A stretch of 64,000 bases of DNA, taken from the NCBI RefSeq assembly GCF_002775205.1, contig NC_036460.1, positions 21,780,751 through 21,844,750 on the forward strand, in the 5' to 3' direction. This document shows, piece by piece, positions 45,592 through 58,206 of this stretch. The first letter of the stretch is position 1. Every line of letters starts with the position of its first letter. Below the pieces are notes generated by a model. That model made no database searches, was not told the origin of the DNA, and was given only the letters and a program-made list of their open reading frames with translations. The DNA comes from Xiphophorus maculatus. Lineage: Eukaryota > Chordata > Actinopteri > Cyprinodontiformes > Poeciliidae. The position numbers and the translations under genes were made by a program.

Positions 45592-45940
45592 TGTCATGAG
45601 TTGTGGTTTTTGAAGGTTTTGGTGGTGAGGTAGACACGGTGGACCCAGATTATGGTGAATAGTTAAAGTTTAATGACGAACAACGAGGAGCACAGAGAAG
45701 TCCAGGCAGCACAGGTGAGCATAAAGGCAAGGAACTCAAACGCCAACACTCAGTGGTAGCATTGATAGTAAACAACACAATGGAAGACAACTAACAGAAT
45801 AGACAAGGATCAGGGAACACAGGAGGGATTAAATACACAAGGGGTAATCAGGGAACAGGAGACACAGCTGGGAACAATTAAGGTTAAGCCGAGACAACAG
45901 ATTAACTAAATTGACACAGAAAAAACCAAATCCTCACAGT
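45592..45940 (-). mobile_element. 3' LTR of a Gypsy-type element
   Basis: In minus sense it runs TGTGAGGATTTGG ... CTCATGACA, with 'CCCTGATTACCCCTTGTGTATTTAATCC' shared with the LTRs at 23.4 and 34.1 kb. Immediately before its start (in minus sense) is the purine-rich tract GGGCGAGAGGGGATA, the expected polypurine primer of second-strand synthesis. So this is a 3' LTR still attached to the last part of the internal region. Confidence 0.8.
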
Positions 45941-46175
45941 ATCCCCTCTCGCCCTCAACAACACAACCAGAGTGGGTGGAGGGGTGCTGGACAGAGGGCC
46001 AGAGTCCAAAGAAAACACAAGAAAAAGAAACTAGGTCCACAACAAAAAACAACCCAACAAAGTTGGGCGGAGGGGCGCCGGACGGGGGGCCAGAGTCCAA
46101 AGAAAACATAAGGAAAGCAAAATAAATTCAGTCCCCCAGAAATCAACACAGGTAGGAAGGGGCCTGTTGTGAAAG
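45941..46175 (-). mobile_element. Internal 3' remnant of the same LTR element
   Basis: Contains two copies of a unit of about 110 bp: 'GGGTGGAGGGGTGCTGGACAGAGGGCCAGAGTCCAAAGAAAAC' at about 45973 and 'GGGCGGAGGGGCGCCGGACGGGGGGCCAGAGTCCAAAGAAAAC' at about 46065. No coding domain of the element remains. The right boundary is not visible. Confidence 0.6.
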
Positions 46176-46780
46176 GGTTCTTTGAACCTAACGGCGGTGA
46201 CGTCATATCCACATGAGCAAAATGCGGCTCTCTTGCTTCCGCTTTAAGTTACTATGACAGCTAGAAAAGACAAAGTCCTATTTCAGAAGCAAATAAAGCA
46301 TTACCATGAACATTACTGTCTTCCTAATATAATGGGCTTTTAAGTTTTCATGGATTTCCAAGCGAACCTGAATTAAGAAGACGGTGGCTTGTAAATATTC
46401 GTTCCTACCAGGTGAAGCTAACGCCGCACAGCAAAGTTTGTATCCTTCATTCACTCCGGATCAGCTTCTTCAGTTTAAAACTACTGGGGAGAGACGGATG
46501 GTAAATAAAGGAGCTGTCCTGTGTCATTTCCATGGAACAACTTCTGTATTCAGCCTGAAAGAGCAAGTGTATGGGAACGAGTGAGCCGACCAGAGCTAGA
46601 TTACTGAGCAACTGATCCGCCTATACACACTGTTTAGATACTTAAATAGCACATTATTATAAGAAAAATGTCTGAGAATATTGCCTACTAGCATAATCTA
46701 AAGCTAATGTTAGCCACAAAGTTTCAAGAAAGTAAAACTCACCTTCGTATCTGTGAATGTAAACAAGGCGAACATCTAAA
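46176..46780. other. Unassigned interval
   Basis: An open frame at about 46384-46584 (plus) reads like protein ('SFTPDQLLQFKTTGERRM') but has no promoter, splice partner or family I recognise. It may belong to an old repeat. Low confidence in any call. Confidence 0.3.
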
Positions 46781-46799
46781 GACATTTCTCTAGCTACTT

Positions 46800-47545
46800 G
46801 TTGGGGCTTTGGATCGATGTACATCACTAGACTAGGTTATTCTGCTCTAATAGTAGAATATTTACAACCATGTTTGGGATTTGTGGAACTTCAATAAAGG
46901 TTGATTTCACCACTTTTTGTGAATCTCTGTCATAGTAGAACTGCTCCAGCTATAAACTACAACACCTAGACACTTCAAACTTGGACTGGATTATTCTGCT
47001 CTAATAGCAGAACAATTTAATCCATGTTGGGGATTTGTGAAACCTTTATTTGATTTGTGAAACTTCACTTCACTTCACAGACGGCTGCAGAAGATCTTTC
47101 CTTCCTACAGCCACCACAATCTACAATAACTCTTTGAAGAATTAATGAGTTACAGCAACATTTAATTTCCCTTTGTAATTAATAAAGTGGTTTTGAATTA
47201 GAATTGAATAAAAAGAAAACTGCATGGAACAAGTGTGAATAGTAATCTGAACTTTAGTGAAGTTTCACAAATCGCATAAAGGTTTCACAAATCCCAAACA
47301 TGGATTAAAATATTCTGATATTAGAGCAGAATAATCCAGTCCAGGTTTGAAGTGTCTGGGTGTTGTAGTTTTGAAATTTGAGCAGTTCTAGTGTGACCAA
47401 GATTGACAAATTGTTCTTTATTGAAGTTTCATAAATCAGAAAAAAATTCACAAATCCCAAACATGGTTTTAAATATTCTGCTATTAGAGCAGAATAATCC
47501 AGTCCGAGTTTGATGTGCCTAGGTGGTGTCGTTTTTTAACTAGAG
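46800..47545. repeat. Long inverted repeat with nested repeated units
   Basis: The left arm holds two direct copies of 'TTATTCTGCTCTAATAG(T/C)AGAA ... CCATGTT(T/G)GGGATTTGTG(G/A)AAC' (about 46839 and 46989). The right arm holds two copies of its reverse complement ('CACAAATCCCAAACATGG ... TATTAGAGCAGAATAATCCAGTCC', about 47287-47345 and 47448-47506). The flanking phrase CTACAACACCTAGACACTTC is also mirrored. The arms (about 46800-47090 and 47270-47545) face each other across about 180 bp. No coding part. Confidence 0.8.
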
Positions 47546-47559
47546 TAGATTAAAGATGA

Positions 47560-50300
47560 GGAACGTAGTAAAAAATTAGGTGAAATCCCCCTTTAGCCAT
47601 TCCCCGAATCGGAAGCTGGAATTGGAAACCAACTTCAGCTTCGTCGTTAGTGAAGCCATTTTTTGTGTCTTAAGAGAGCAGCACACAAGTGCAACAAAGG
47701 TTTTAAACGTGTAAAGTTTTCTAGCCTGAGATAAGTTTCAAATAAAACTATCTCAAATGACTTGAGCAGATATATAACATTACCGACACAACAAAGAGAA
47801 ATGTTCCTTAAAAGTCTTTATCTGCGTGAGTAATAGGGTCAAATTGAGAATATCATGTGTATAGATATTGCATTATTCCCACCAGTTTAGCCTCTGTATG
47901 TGTACGAGTCATATTAGTAGTGGGAGTTATTGTTGAGTTTGACGCCCTCTGCTGGACCAAGTTAACAAGTGTTCAAATGTCTTGTTTTTTGGGTACGATT
48001 ATGACTCTACAGCACGGTGGAAAACAAATCTGTTCCATTCTACCACCAGACTCAGTTGGTCAGGCTATATTTGGAGAGAAGTTAGAGATTTTATGAGTGT
48101 GAGAGTAACTTTTTGAAGAGAGATTCAGGGAAAGAGGGAATGCTCTATAGAGAATTAGACTCCTGCAAAAATATTCCTCATGTACTAAACGGGTAAAATA
48201 CCCTATTTCTCCCAATCTAACTACAGTTTAATGCTTGAAATGCTGTTATCACACACATGCTAAATTTTAATTGATAAGACTCTTTTTCTTTGCTTTGGGA
48301 ACTTTTTTAATGACATAAAAATAGCTGTCAAAGTAACGTGTCATCATGGAATGCACTCAGGGTGATCCCATTCTTCTTTCTCCCTCAAACAAAATCAATT
48401 GCAGGTTGTTTTTGCAATTGGTTTTGCAATTGTTGTTATTGATACAATGACAACTAACAAGTATTTTAAAGTCTAATCTCTCTAACATTTTATCTCCAGC
48501 TATTCTATTTCGTGTTAGTTTGTTGTTTTCATACACAATTAAGACTGAACATTGTTTTTTTTTTTACATTTATTGAACTGCCATAATCAGGGGCCCAGTC
48601 CTTTGAACCTGAGTATGTTCATTTTAATAACTGCAGATTATCATTATTTTGTTGTTTTGTAAAATGAAGTACAGAAAAGCTGTTATTTAATCTTCTTTTG
48701 GATTTTTTTGCTGTTACATTTACAGAGAAGCTTCAGTCAGCCACACTCTGGAAATGGAAACTGAACCAAAGCAATGGACAGGAAGTGAAGTCCTAAAAAA
48801 ATACTGTCCTCTTCCTCCTCTGTTTCCTTTCCTGTTCAGAGGCAATCCCTCTTTTCTATCCCTATAACTCTCTGTATTTATCTCACTATGTGTCCTTGCT
48901 TTTCATCTTTTTACCAGAAGCTTTTGTTTTCACAGTGAAGTCTGACTCATATCCTCTTCCTATAAAGCTCCAGTAATTTTCTTCTCAACAGACTCCATTT
49001 ACATGTGGGCAGAATATTTAAATATGACATACGATAAGGTTACTCCACTTGCAAACAAATCTATTGACAAAACTAACTTAGAGGCACTTCTCAATAAATG
49101 ATTTAATAGAAAAAAGTTGATTTATTACAGTTAATTGATTCCTCAAGTGAAATTTTAGTCAATAAAAGCCCAAACATCTGTCTCTAAAAAAAAAAAAACA
49201 CAATATCATAAAATACCAATAAAACTACTTTACTGCAGAAATATCATTTTAATACTGATGCAGTCATAGAGAAGACTGTTGACTTCATAGCTATCCAGTA
49301 GACAGTTTTGTTTTGTTTTTAATTAAGCTCCATTAGTAGAATCAAATCTATTATTACTGGGATCCAACAGAATTAGAGTTAATGTTAGAAAACAAAGGAA
49401 CACATTTCATACGTAGAGTGTTTTATCCTATCGTATTATTGGGAAGTTGAGTGGAAGGAAAAAGTGTTATACAAAAATGCCTGTCAATGTTTATAGAGCC
49501 ACCACACCGAGACTTACTAAGGTTATGGCCTACGGAGCTAAATGATTACACTGTTGCTTCAGTCAAAGTCTTTTACTGAAAGTAAATTATGCACAGCTTT
49601 TCAAAATCAAGGTTCCAGTACCTGGAAACTAACTATGATTAAAGGCTTGTATTCATATTTATTGATCCTGTATAATTTATTTTCAAAAAATAAAACTTAA
49701 TGAAAAATTAACTGAAATCAACTCTTAAAACACATCCCTTTATGAGATAAATTTGTAAGACATCTCACTTTTACAATCTTATTGAAATAATTTTTTCATG
49801 CTATTTTATTGAGACACATTTCTTTGTTTATCTATTCCACATACAGTGTGCTGCTTCCACATACATATTTGTATACGTCTGAGCGTTTGTGTGTGTGTGA
49901 AGCAGGGAGGACACAAATTTGTAGCTCTCTTTAACACAGTCCACATGACAGAATACAGACAAAGAACTCCATTCAGGTCATTATTGCAATGCTTTACGTA
50001 AAAAACAGGATTTAGAAAAGCTTATTTGTTGCATAATGAGCGTAAATGCAAGAATTAAACTTAAATACAAAAAACCCCACTAATAGTTAAGTGTTTCTGT
50101 AGTTTTAGACTGTTTTTTTTTCTTGATGCTTTTTTTTAATCAGACGCCATATGCACGCCTTCAGGACGCGACCCCCTTTTTTCCTGAACAGACTACTCGT
50201 CTTTTCCCATTCCCATTATTGCAGTTTTTGAATCACCGGGTTTGGGAGTGAAGTTTAGTTTCTCCCAGTTTTTGAACAGCAGCTGGGCAGAACATCGAGT
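47560..50300. other. Intergenic region before layn
   Basis: No gene or recognised repeat. It holds AT-rich runs and the layn promoter at its right end, where a TATA box is not evident. Confidence 0.5.
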
Positions 50301-50312
50301 GAACATGTAGAC

Positions 50313-53300
50313 ATGGATTTTATGAGGCTTTTTGGCACCGTTATCGCCGTATTGTTTCACCCTGGATCCGCTTCGAAAATAAATGGTAAGAATTTGCATC
50401 GGGGGCGAAAAAAAAAAAAAAGGCAGAAACTAGTTTCATTTATATTTAAAGACCTTCATATGAAAAAAGACAATGCTTTCTTTAAAAGAAAAAAAATCGA
50501 GCAAGTCTCAACATTTTTTAACACGTAAATGAAACGTTTTTCGGGGTTTACTTGAGTGGCGCAGGGAAACGAGTCTTGAAAGCAGCACCGCTGCTGAAAA
50601 AGTCCAAAGCAAGCAGCAGTCTGCGTGTTTCATAACAATATCGACGCAACAAACTTCTTGAAACATGTAAACAACCGTTTCTGCCCGGGTCAGAGAGTCG
50701 CTGCTGTAATTTGACTGTGCTAGACCAGTGGATATCGCTGACTCTTGATTATAAGCAAAACGGAGACAGGAAAACGCTTACATAAGCACTCCTTCATCTA
50801 CATTCTGTTTAATCGGCAATTAAGTCGGATTTTTCAGCCAGTAAGCATCTTATTACCGAATGCGCAGTAATCCTGAATTATTATTTGCAATTAATCATGA
50901 ACAAATCGAAAGTTCCACTTTTAAGTGGGATGCAGTGACTCAGTTAATAGTCACTGCATTAATAGGGAAAGCAACTTTATTTGAAAACTACACTTCAAAA
51001 ACTGCTGGGTTAAAAAAAAAAACAAGTTAATCGGTGTTATTTTTGCTTAAACTGTCCTGGGTCAAACGTGACTGATGCCTTAACAAAGCAAAACTGGATT
51101 ATGAATTTGAGATACTGTGTTAGGTTTCAACCCCACAAAATGTGAGTTAAAAAGAAAAACATTAAGGCGTCCAGCGGGTTGGAAAAAATAATGGAGGAAG
51201 TAAACAAGAAATTTGGGTTGAAAGTTATTTTCTGTTTATACATCACTGAAAATCACAACTTAACAAACTGAAGGCAACATCTTTATAAAGTGCTATAAGA
51301 CTTTTATTGACTGTTGTGTCAATTTTTCTGGTCAAATTGAGATTGTGGAGCCTAGGTAGCGCAACCGTTCAGCTTCCGGATTAGCTGGTAAAATGCTAAT
51401 AGAGAGTAAACTGAACTTCAGTCACCATTACGTCCCACTGACATTGATACATCGTACCAGCAGGATGAACAAATTGCTTGAATAAAATTTGTCCAACAAA
51501 ATGAAGTAAGCTAAAAGTTCTCTAAAAAGCAATGCATTAACTGAAGAATTTCAAGAATAGATGATAAACAAAGACACTTTTGTCTAGGAAGAGTAAAAAT
51601 CCATTTTTAAGGCTTGGGGATTTCAGAAAACCATAATTAGAGCCATTATCAACAAAGGAAGAAAACAGCAAATCAATGACACATACCGGAAGTCACAAAA
51701 CAAACCAAAACAACATCTGCAGCTCTCATTTGCCTGCAGCTATGGTCTCATTTTGGCCACTTGTGTCTCCAATATCATTCTTTCCATCTCTACCCAGAGT
51801 TTATGACCATAAATCAGGGTAAGAACGTAGATAGACCGTTAAATCGAGAGCTGTGCCTTTTGACTCAGCTCTCTCTTTACCACGACAGAGCGGTACAGAG
51901 GCCGCATCACTGCAGACGTGGTCACCAATCCTCCATTTTTCCCTCATTCGTGAACATGACCCTGACATACTTAAATTCCTCCATGTGGGGCAGGACCTCC
52001 TCCCTGACCCGTAGAAAGCAGTCTACCCTTTTACAGCTCAAGAGCATAGGCTCGGATTTGGAGAGCCTGATCTTCATCTCTTCTGCTTCACACTCCGCTT
52101 CGAACTGCTCCAGCGAAAGCTGTAGGACACGGTCAGATGAAGCCAGTAGGACCACATCGTCTTCAAAAAGCAGAGACGAAATCCTAAGGCCAAAAAATGA
52201 ATCCCCTCAAAAACTTTTTCTGCACCCAGAAGTTCTGTCCATAGAAGTTATGAACAAGATCGGCAACAAAGGGTGACCAAGGCAGAGTCCAGCTCCCATC
52301 GAAAATGACCTATTTGCCGGGCCGGCAATGTGGACCAAGCTCTGACGCCGGTCACACAGGGACTTTTAAATAACATGGAAGTGGAAAGTGGAATAAAATT
52401 CCTTCAAAGAGATATAACAATTTTTTCACTCTCTAGGGTTATATTTTTTATATTATAGTGCCTGTGTTGGATAGTGCTGTCTTTTTTGATGCATGTCTAT
52501 TTTATGGTACATAGTTATAAAAAAATGGATTTTTCTGTCCCCTTCATGTTTAGGCCAGAAAATCTGCCGACGCGGGACTGAGCGGCCATGCTATAAGGCA
52601 TCCTACATCCAGGACAGCAGGCGGAGGCTGACATTTGAGGATGCCAGGCAGTCCTGCAGGTCAGAGGGAGGCGAGCTGCTCAGCATTGAGACAGAGAGTG
52701 AGCAGCGGTTGATAGAGAGCTTCATACAAAAGCTGAAGGTTGGAGATGGCGATTTCTGGATTGGGCTCCGTCGTAGCCCCCCGCATCACCGGACAGGGAA
52801 TAATAACCCAGGATGCCCCTCGCAGTACTATTGGGTTGATGGAAGCAAGGCCAAGTACAGGTTCTCCTGATTATTTTTACTACTACTTCTGTGAAATTAA
52901 TCAAACTAGAAAAATACTGTTAAATGTTAATGTTTACATTTTACTTATTGCAGGAACTGGAACTGGGATGAGCCGTCATGTGGTTCTGAAATGTGTGTGG
53001 TGTTGTACCACCAGCCCTCTGCACCAGCTGACGAAGAAGGCCATTTCCTGTTTAAGTGGAATGATGACAATTGCAGCTGCAAAAACAATTTTGTCTGCAA
53101 ATACAAGGAAGGTGAGTTAGTGGAGCTGCTACCAACATAGCTCCATCAATTTTATTTTCTGGCAATTTATAAAAAGTGTTAGCCAAATTCACTGGGTAGA
53201 ATTAAGCACATGATTGTAGTTTTAATATCTGCTTTATTTATGATTATTACATTTCTTTTCTTTTTAGCAATCTTCGAAAGTATATAACTATTTTGAAGCC

Positions 53301-55321
53301 ATTTTTATACCTACGCTGAATGTATAACGTTTTCAGACATCTTTTAAAATACCAAGATTTTGTGACAAAAAATTAGACCATGATAAATCCTTTTAAAACA
53401 ATTTCTATATTTGCATAAGAAAATAAAAAGTAAAAAAAGCTGCAAAAACCTGATTGCATAACACCACACCCTAAAACTAATCCTTAGAAGAAGTACGTTT
53501 TGATTCAGTTTCAGCGTTCAGTTTTCAATCATAGCAGTCTATGATTGCTATGATCATAGCAATCATAGACAGGCAGGATCTCCCTCATAAAAGTTCTTCA
53601 AATCTATTAGATTATGATGCTGTTAAAAATCTGTCTTTACCTTTCTACCAGACACCTGAAAAGTTAGGGTGAAAACTAGCACATGGAACAGGTAATGATT
53701 TCATCCACTTTGACCAGAAAGCCCAATTTCAACAGGGAAAAGTAGGAGAAGTAACCTGACATCATGATGCTACCACCAACATGTGTCACTGTAGATTTGG
53801 TGTTCTTATGCTGAGATGTAAAGCTGTTTTTTTGTTAAGATCAAATTTTTAGAATGGTGCCCAAAAGCTCATTGAATATTTGTGTTTGGATAAAGTTAAA
53901 CGTTCTTTTTTAATTTATTGGAATGTTACAGATTTACTAATTTTCTTCATCCTCTGCAGAGAAAATGCCAATATTTACAGGGGACAGGATCATAGTAGAA
54001 CCAGGTACACATTACTCTTGTTTAATATAAAATCTCCTTTTGTCAAAGTCTAAGAAGGTTTGATTTATGTTCTTTGTGTCACATATATGTGATAAATTTG
54101 TTACTAAGTTTAAATAGCTGGAACTGATAAATAAAGCTGAATAAAGCACCAGGTTTATCTGGACATCACTCAAATGGTAAATAAAAGTGATATGTTTGGG
54201 TAACTAAATCTCCTTACCAACCACTACATGTTGTTGATAAGCCAAACCCTTAGCCCTTGTTTGGGAAGCATACCAAGAAAAGATTGTGAGAGTTTTCTAA
54301 CTACTTCTGAATCTGCATGGAATCATAAGCAAACCTCAGTCTACAGGCCCAAATCTTTTGCCACATGTAGTTAGGTGATTGAACCTGAACATTTGACCAT
54401 GCTAAATTTAGTTGTACAAAATGCTGACATTCTAAACAATTTTTTAATAATTATGAATCCGTTAAAATATGCCACATATTTGTAGTTTTTTTTAAATCAT
54501 GACCTTTGTCGTTTTTGTAGTTCCATCTATGAGGCCAAACATATCCAAAGAAGGAGATGTCAGAATAACTATTGGATTACCTGAGTCATCAGGTAAAATA
54601 AATACTTTCTCGGTTATATTTTTAATTATAAGAATCTTGTCATACTTATGAATATTTGGAGGCTGTGTTTTAATGCAGCTAGGCTTCATAACATGCATTT
54701 TCTTGCAGTGTCTTTCTCAGACAACAGCCTCGACGTTTCCTACATTCTCTATGCCACTATTCCAGCTATGCTGCTGCTGCTGCTGTTAGCAGCTGCTGGG
54801 TTTTTCTGCTACAGACAGCATGCAAAAAGGTAAAAAGAGAGAGTGTTAAAAATAATCGCATGAATCATTTTTCAGAGTACATTTAAAAGCTCTGTGTTTA
54901 AATCAGTTATTAGATTAGTGTGTGTGTGTGTGTTCCAGCTGAAAGTCAGCTCTGGCAGTTAGTGTTCTCACCGTGAATTTGATCCTTTCTACTTATATTC
55001 AGGAGGAAGACGGAGAGTTTCCCCGGCAGATCGAAACAGCTGCCAACAGCACCTTCGGTTTCCTCCATTCAAGGACCTTACGCCTTCAGTGACATCACTA
55101 AACTTCCTCAAGCTGCTCTGGACTACAGGACGCAGGCAGAAATCATGACAAAGTACTCCTGCCCATATTCACATGACGCCCAGTATCCTGATTATGAGAA
55201 TGTGACGTGTTCAGAGAAGGAGACCGGCTTTGTGACGAACGATATCTATGAGACTGCCAGAACTCAGAGTCGGCGGTGCCGTAGTCAGGATGGATGGGTG
55301 GAAAATGAGATCTATGGCTAA
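50313..55321 (+). CDS. layn: Layilin (C-type lectin-like hyaluronan receptor)
   Basis: Seven coding exons (50313-50385, 52554-52860, 52954-53111, 53960-54004, 54521-54592, 54709-54829, 55003-55321) join in frame to 364 residues; human layilin is about 380. A signal peptide ('MDFMRLFGTVIAVLFHPGSA') precedes a C-type lectin domain: 'RRGTERPCYKASYIQDSRRR', 'TFEDARQSCRSEGGELLSIE', 'DFWIGLRRS', 'YYWVDGS', 'NWNWDEPSCGSEMCVVLYHQ', 'WNDDNCSCKNNFVCKY'. A membrane span ('YILYATIPAMLLLLLLAAAG') is followed by a basic stop-transfer segment. The tail ends with 'TGFVTNDIYE' and 'WVENEIYGY', which I recall as near-identical to human layilin's talin/merlin-binding tail. Layilin binds hyaluronan and links to the cortical cytoskeleton. 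Exon 2's donor (AG|GTTCTC) is weak, but the phase and the lectin motif force it. Chondrolectin is excluded by the tail. AATAAA at 55620-55625. Confidence 0.93.
51720..52400 (-). mobile_element. LINE reverse transcriptase fragment in layn intron 1
   Basis: Minus-strand frames (with shifts) read 'VLLASSDRVLQLSLEQFEAE', 'MKIRLSKSEPMLLSCKRVDC', 'VEEFKYVRVMFTNEGKM' style text, then 'AVMRPLYRSVVVKRELSQKA' and 'LIYGHKLWVEMER'. These match the C-terminal half of a common fish LINE reverse transcriptase (SKSEAMVL...EFKYLGVLFTSEGKM...YRSVVVKRELS). The YADD region is broken ('FEDDVVLL'). Stops and frameshifts make it inactive. Confidence 0.85.
53537..53570. repeat. Perfect 34-bp palindrome
   Basis: GTCTATGATTGCTATGA followed directly by its reverse complement, no spacer; the flank just left (CAATCATAG) repeats an inner part again. 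In intron 3 of layn. Confidence 0.95.
53640..53920. repeat. Tc1-like repeat remnant in layn intron 3
   Basis: Contains 'CATCATGATGCTACCACCAACATGTGTCACTG', a phrase typical of fish Tc1-like copies. Confidence 0.5.
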
Positions 55322-55619
55322 TATTGTTTATGTCGATGTGAGCGCCAGAAACGTCTGTGAACTTGTAATTGTTAAAGGAACCTTATTAAGCTAGAAAGAG
55401 GAACATATACTGGTCTATTTCTCTTTCTTTCTACATATCTTGCTAGATTACCAGTGAGGTACGCAGTCTCAACATACATAATTGAGTTTGAATGGTTTTA
55501 CGTGGACTGATTTCAGAGTGTGAATATATTTCTTGTGTATATGTCGTCGCTTTACATCTATGTTTTGGTCAGTTATAACGCTATATTTAGGACGTTATCA
55601 TATCTGTCAAACCATATTA

Positions 55620-55625
55620 AATAAA
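55620..55625 (+). terminator. layn: Polyadenylation signal of layn
   Basis: AATAAA about 300 bp after the stop codon at 55319-55321. Confidence 0.6.
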
Positions 55626-55689
55626 TGCTGATATTAATCAGAACAAAAGACATGTTTAAATCATTTTTGGTTTTATGGATTTTTCCATG

Positions 55690-56110
55690 ATGACAGAAGG
55701 ACTTTTACAGTCCTTGTATATTTTTTGCAATTTGCGACGTTACAACAAATAACCTCAATATTTTGGGGAGATTTTACGTGATAAGAAACACAAACAATGG
55801 TCCTTATCTATCATGGTGTGAGCATTCTTGCCCACAGCTCTCATTAAAGGAATCTACAGTTTTATTGTTAAATTCATTTATGAAATTTAATTAGACCATT
55901 CAAAAGCTGCTATTTTCCTCTCTATTGGCTCCTTGACCAGTTGTCTTTTCAATAGTTTTGTAGAAACAACCAGCTTTTGTTTTATTGCTACTTTCTTCAG
56001 TTGTTGACCATTGTCTCTTTTCTCCCATAGCTTAAATAGAATGCTGGATAACTTTTGCACCCTTCTCCTGACTGATGCCTTTGTGAAATCAAATATTTGA
56101 CAGCAGAACT
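55690..56110. repeat. Tc1-like repeat remnant
   Basis: Text of the form 'GCAATTTGCGACGTTACAAC ... GGGGAGATTTTACGTGATA' with later 'CTGACTGATGCCTTTGTGA', a worn fish Tc1-type copy related to those at 36.4 and 60.2 kb. Confidence 0.45.
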
Positions 56111-58165
56111 TTATATGAGGTTATTGGCATTAACTATAACTGACGGCAGGTAAAAGCTAAAGACTAAACACTGAATCTAAATCAGAAGAATATTGAGAAA
56201 AGCAGTAGTTAAATGTGTGCATGCTTATGCAACTGTGTTAATGCCATTTTTCCCTATTTGACAGATTTGTTTTTCATTTGAATTGTATCTGATAAATGCC
56301 CCACCTGTAAAAAACAAAACTGATTTATCAGGTTCTCCCAAAACCTGACAATTTAGAAGACATAAAACGTGAAGGTTACCAGTCATCTTTATAAGCATGT
56401 CAGTCTGATTAAAGGTTATTGAGATATTGTGTTCATTTGACAAAATTGCCAACATGACAAGAACAGTAATAAAGAAAGAAAATAGATATCGCTTATCCTA
56501 ATGCGACTGTTTTCTGATGTTTATAATTTTTATTTTGTCTGAATATTCAAAATTACATTTATTTATAGATTAACTGATTCAGCATTTCTTTGCCCACTTC
56601 CAGGAATCATGTTTTATTGTTTCTTTAAGAGGAAGTAGTATGATTAAATGCATTTGAAGTAGTAATTAGGTACAGTACATACAATAATGATATGCACTGG
56701 TCACCCTGAATATACTGTTCTTGAAAGCTTTGGTTAATCCCAAATGAATCTTCTTGAGCATTAGTATATAGTTTCGCAACATTTGTTGAGATAATAAAAT
56801 ACATCCGTGTGGTGCACTGTAAAAATGAACTTTCCATTTCGGGACTGTTTCAACCCCTTCGTATGAAATCAAAACTGTCATCACAGTACAAAGCTTCCTG
56901 TTTGGCTGCTGATGTCAGGGAACAGGTCAGGACATGAGGAAAGACAGATGACCGATAACTGACAAAAAGCTTTTTTTTATTTTTGATAGTAAGAGTTTCT
57001 CTTCAGGTATGACTAGATTACAATATGTTATGAAAAACTGCATCAGTTTTACTCTGTATAATCTGTTCCTCTGTAGTAAATTTGAAAAGACAACACAAAA
57101 GCCTATTTCTGAAAACAAATGCCTGTGTTTTCTCTGAGTACATGCTGTGTGGGCTGCCTTGGTTAGTGATTTGGAAAGATGTAGCTGAGCCCAGTAAGGA
57201 GAGGCTGAGTGTGTTCTTGGAGAAAGTTAGACAGGAAATGCCAAAAGCACATCTGGAACTCTTACATTCAGGAAGTCTGTTTGTGACAGCAGAGGCCTTC
57301 GGAGCATTGCTCTGGCTTTCTGCTTCAGCAGTCTGCTGTGCTCTGCAAGGCTGTCACTGCATGGCATGAAGCGAACCATCCATGGATGTGAATTTGGACT
57401 GTGGATGTATTATAGAGTCATGAAAAATTATTTCCCCTTTACAGATTTCTGTTCCTTTTGCTTTTCTTGTTTTGCTTTGTTATATATTCCACATCACCAA
57501 ACAAATGCAATATCAGATAAATATACATTTGAAAATTATGATTTCATTGATTAAAGTAAAAAGGAAAAAGAAGAAGCTATTTAAATTATTTGCCCCTATG
57601 TGAAATTTGATATTTGCCCATCTTTGTAAATCATAAAATATTGTGATCAAACATTTATTTATTTATTTATTTGGAAAGCTAGATTCTAGACACAGTTAGA
57701 ATCCAGAAATTAAATATGTCTGGTTTCAAGAAATTTAAAAGCAGATGACAAAAATCATAAATATCCGTGTGGGGATGTTACACCACCATTTGAAAAGCTT
57801 TGAGCCACAAGGAAAATTGAGCATAAATATGGTTTACAAAATGAAGGTGTTGGAGAGGCCTGGTTATATTATGATCTTACATCTGATTGAAATGTTGTGG
57901 CATGTTATGGAGAATTCCTGTTCAGAAATCAGTTTTATTGCTGAATTTAAGTAATTTTGCAATAAAACATGGGCAAAATTCTACATAATTATGTATTACT
58001 ATTATTTGCAATTTCAGAAACTGATTTTGTGTTTACTCAGGCTAACAAAAGATTAATGTGACTACACACACACATGAAAAATTGTCCCACAAGTTACTAC
58101 GACAAACAATAATATTGTTGTTTTGAGACCATTTTCAAGTAATGTAATGGTAATGGCATAATAAT

Positions 58166-58206
58166 GAGAGAACACATTCTCTCAAAAAGAGAGAATGTGT
58201 TCTCTC
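58166..58206. repeat. Hairpin with 18-bp perfect arms
   Basis: Arms 58166-58183 and 58189-58206 (GAGAGAACACATTCTCTC and its complement) with a 5-base A loop. Confidence 0.95.

Noticed and set aside
45911-46212. Several overlapping ORFs on both strands
   Set aside because: They fall in the tandem units of the LTR element's internal remnant and reflect its repeats.
46384-46584. 66-codon ORF with protein-like text
   Set aside because: It starts at a non-ATG codon, lies next to repeats, and has no splice or promoter context. Kept only as an unassigned interval.
51761-52276. 171-codon plus-strand ORF in layn intron 1
   Set aside because: Antisense to a LINE reverse transcriptase fragment; the minus strand carries the recognisable protein.
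57082-57369. 95-codon ORF between layn and sik2
   Set aside because: Starts with hydrophobic and Cys-rich text but has no recognisable domain, promoter, splice context or neighbour support.
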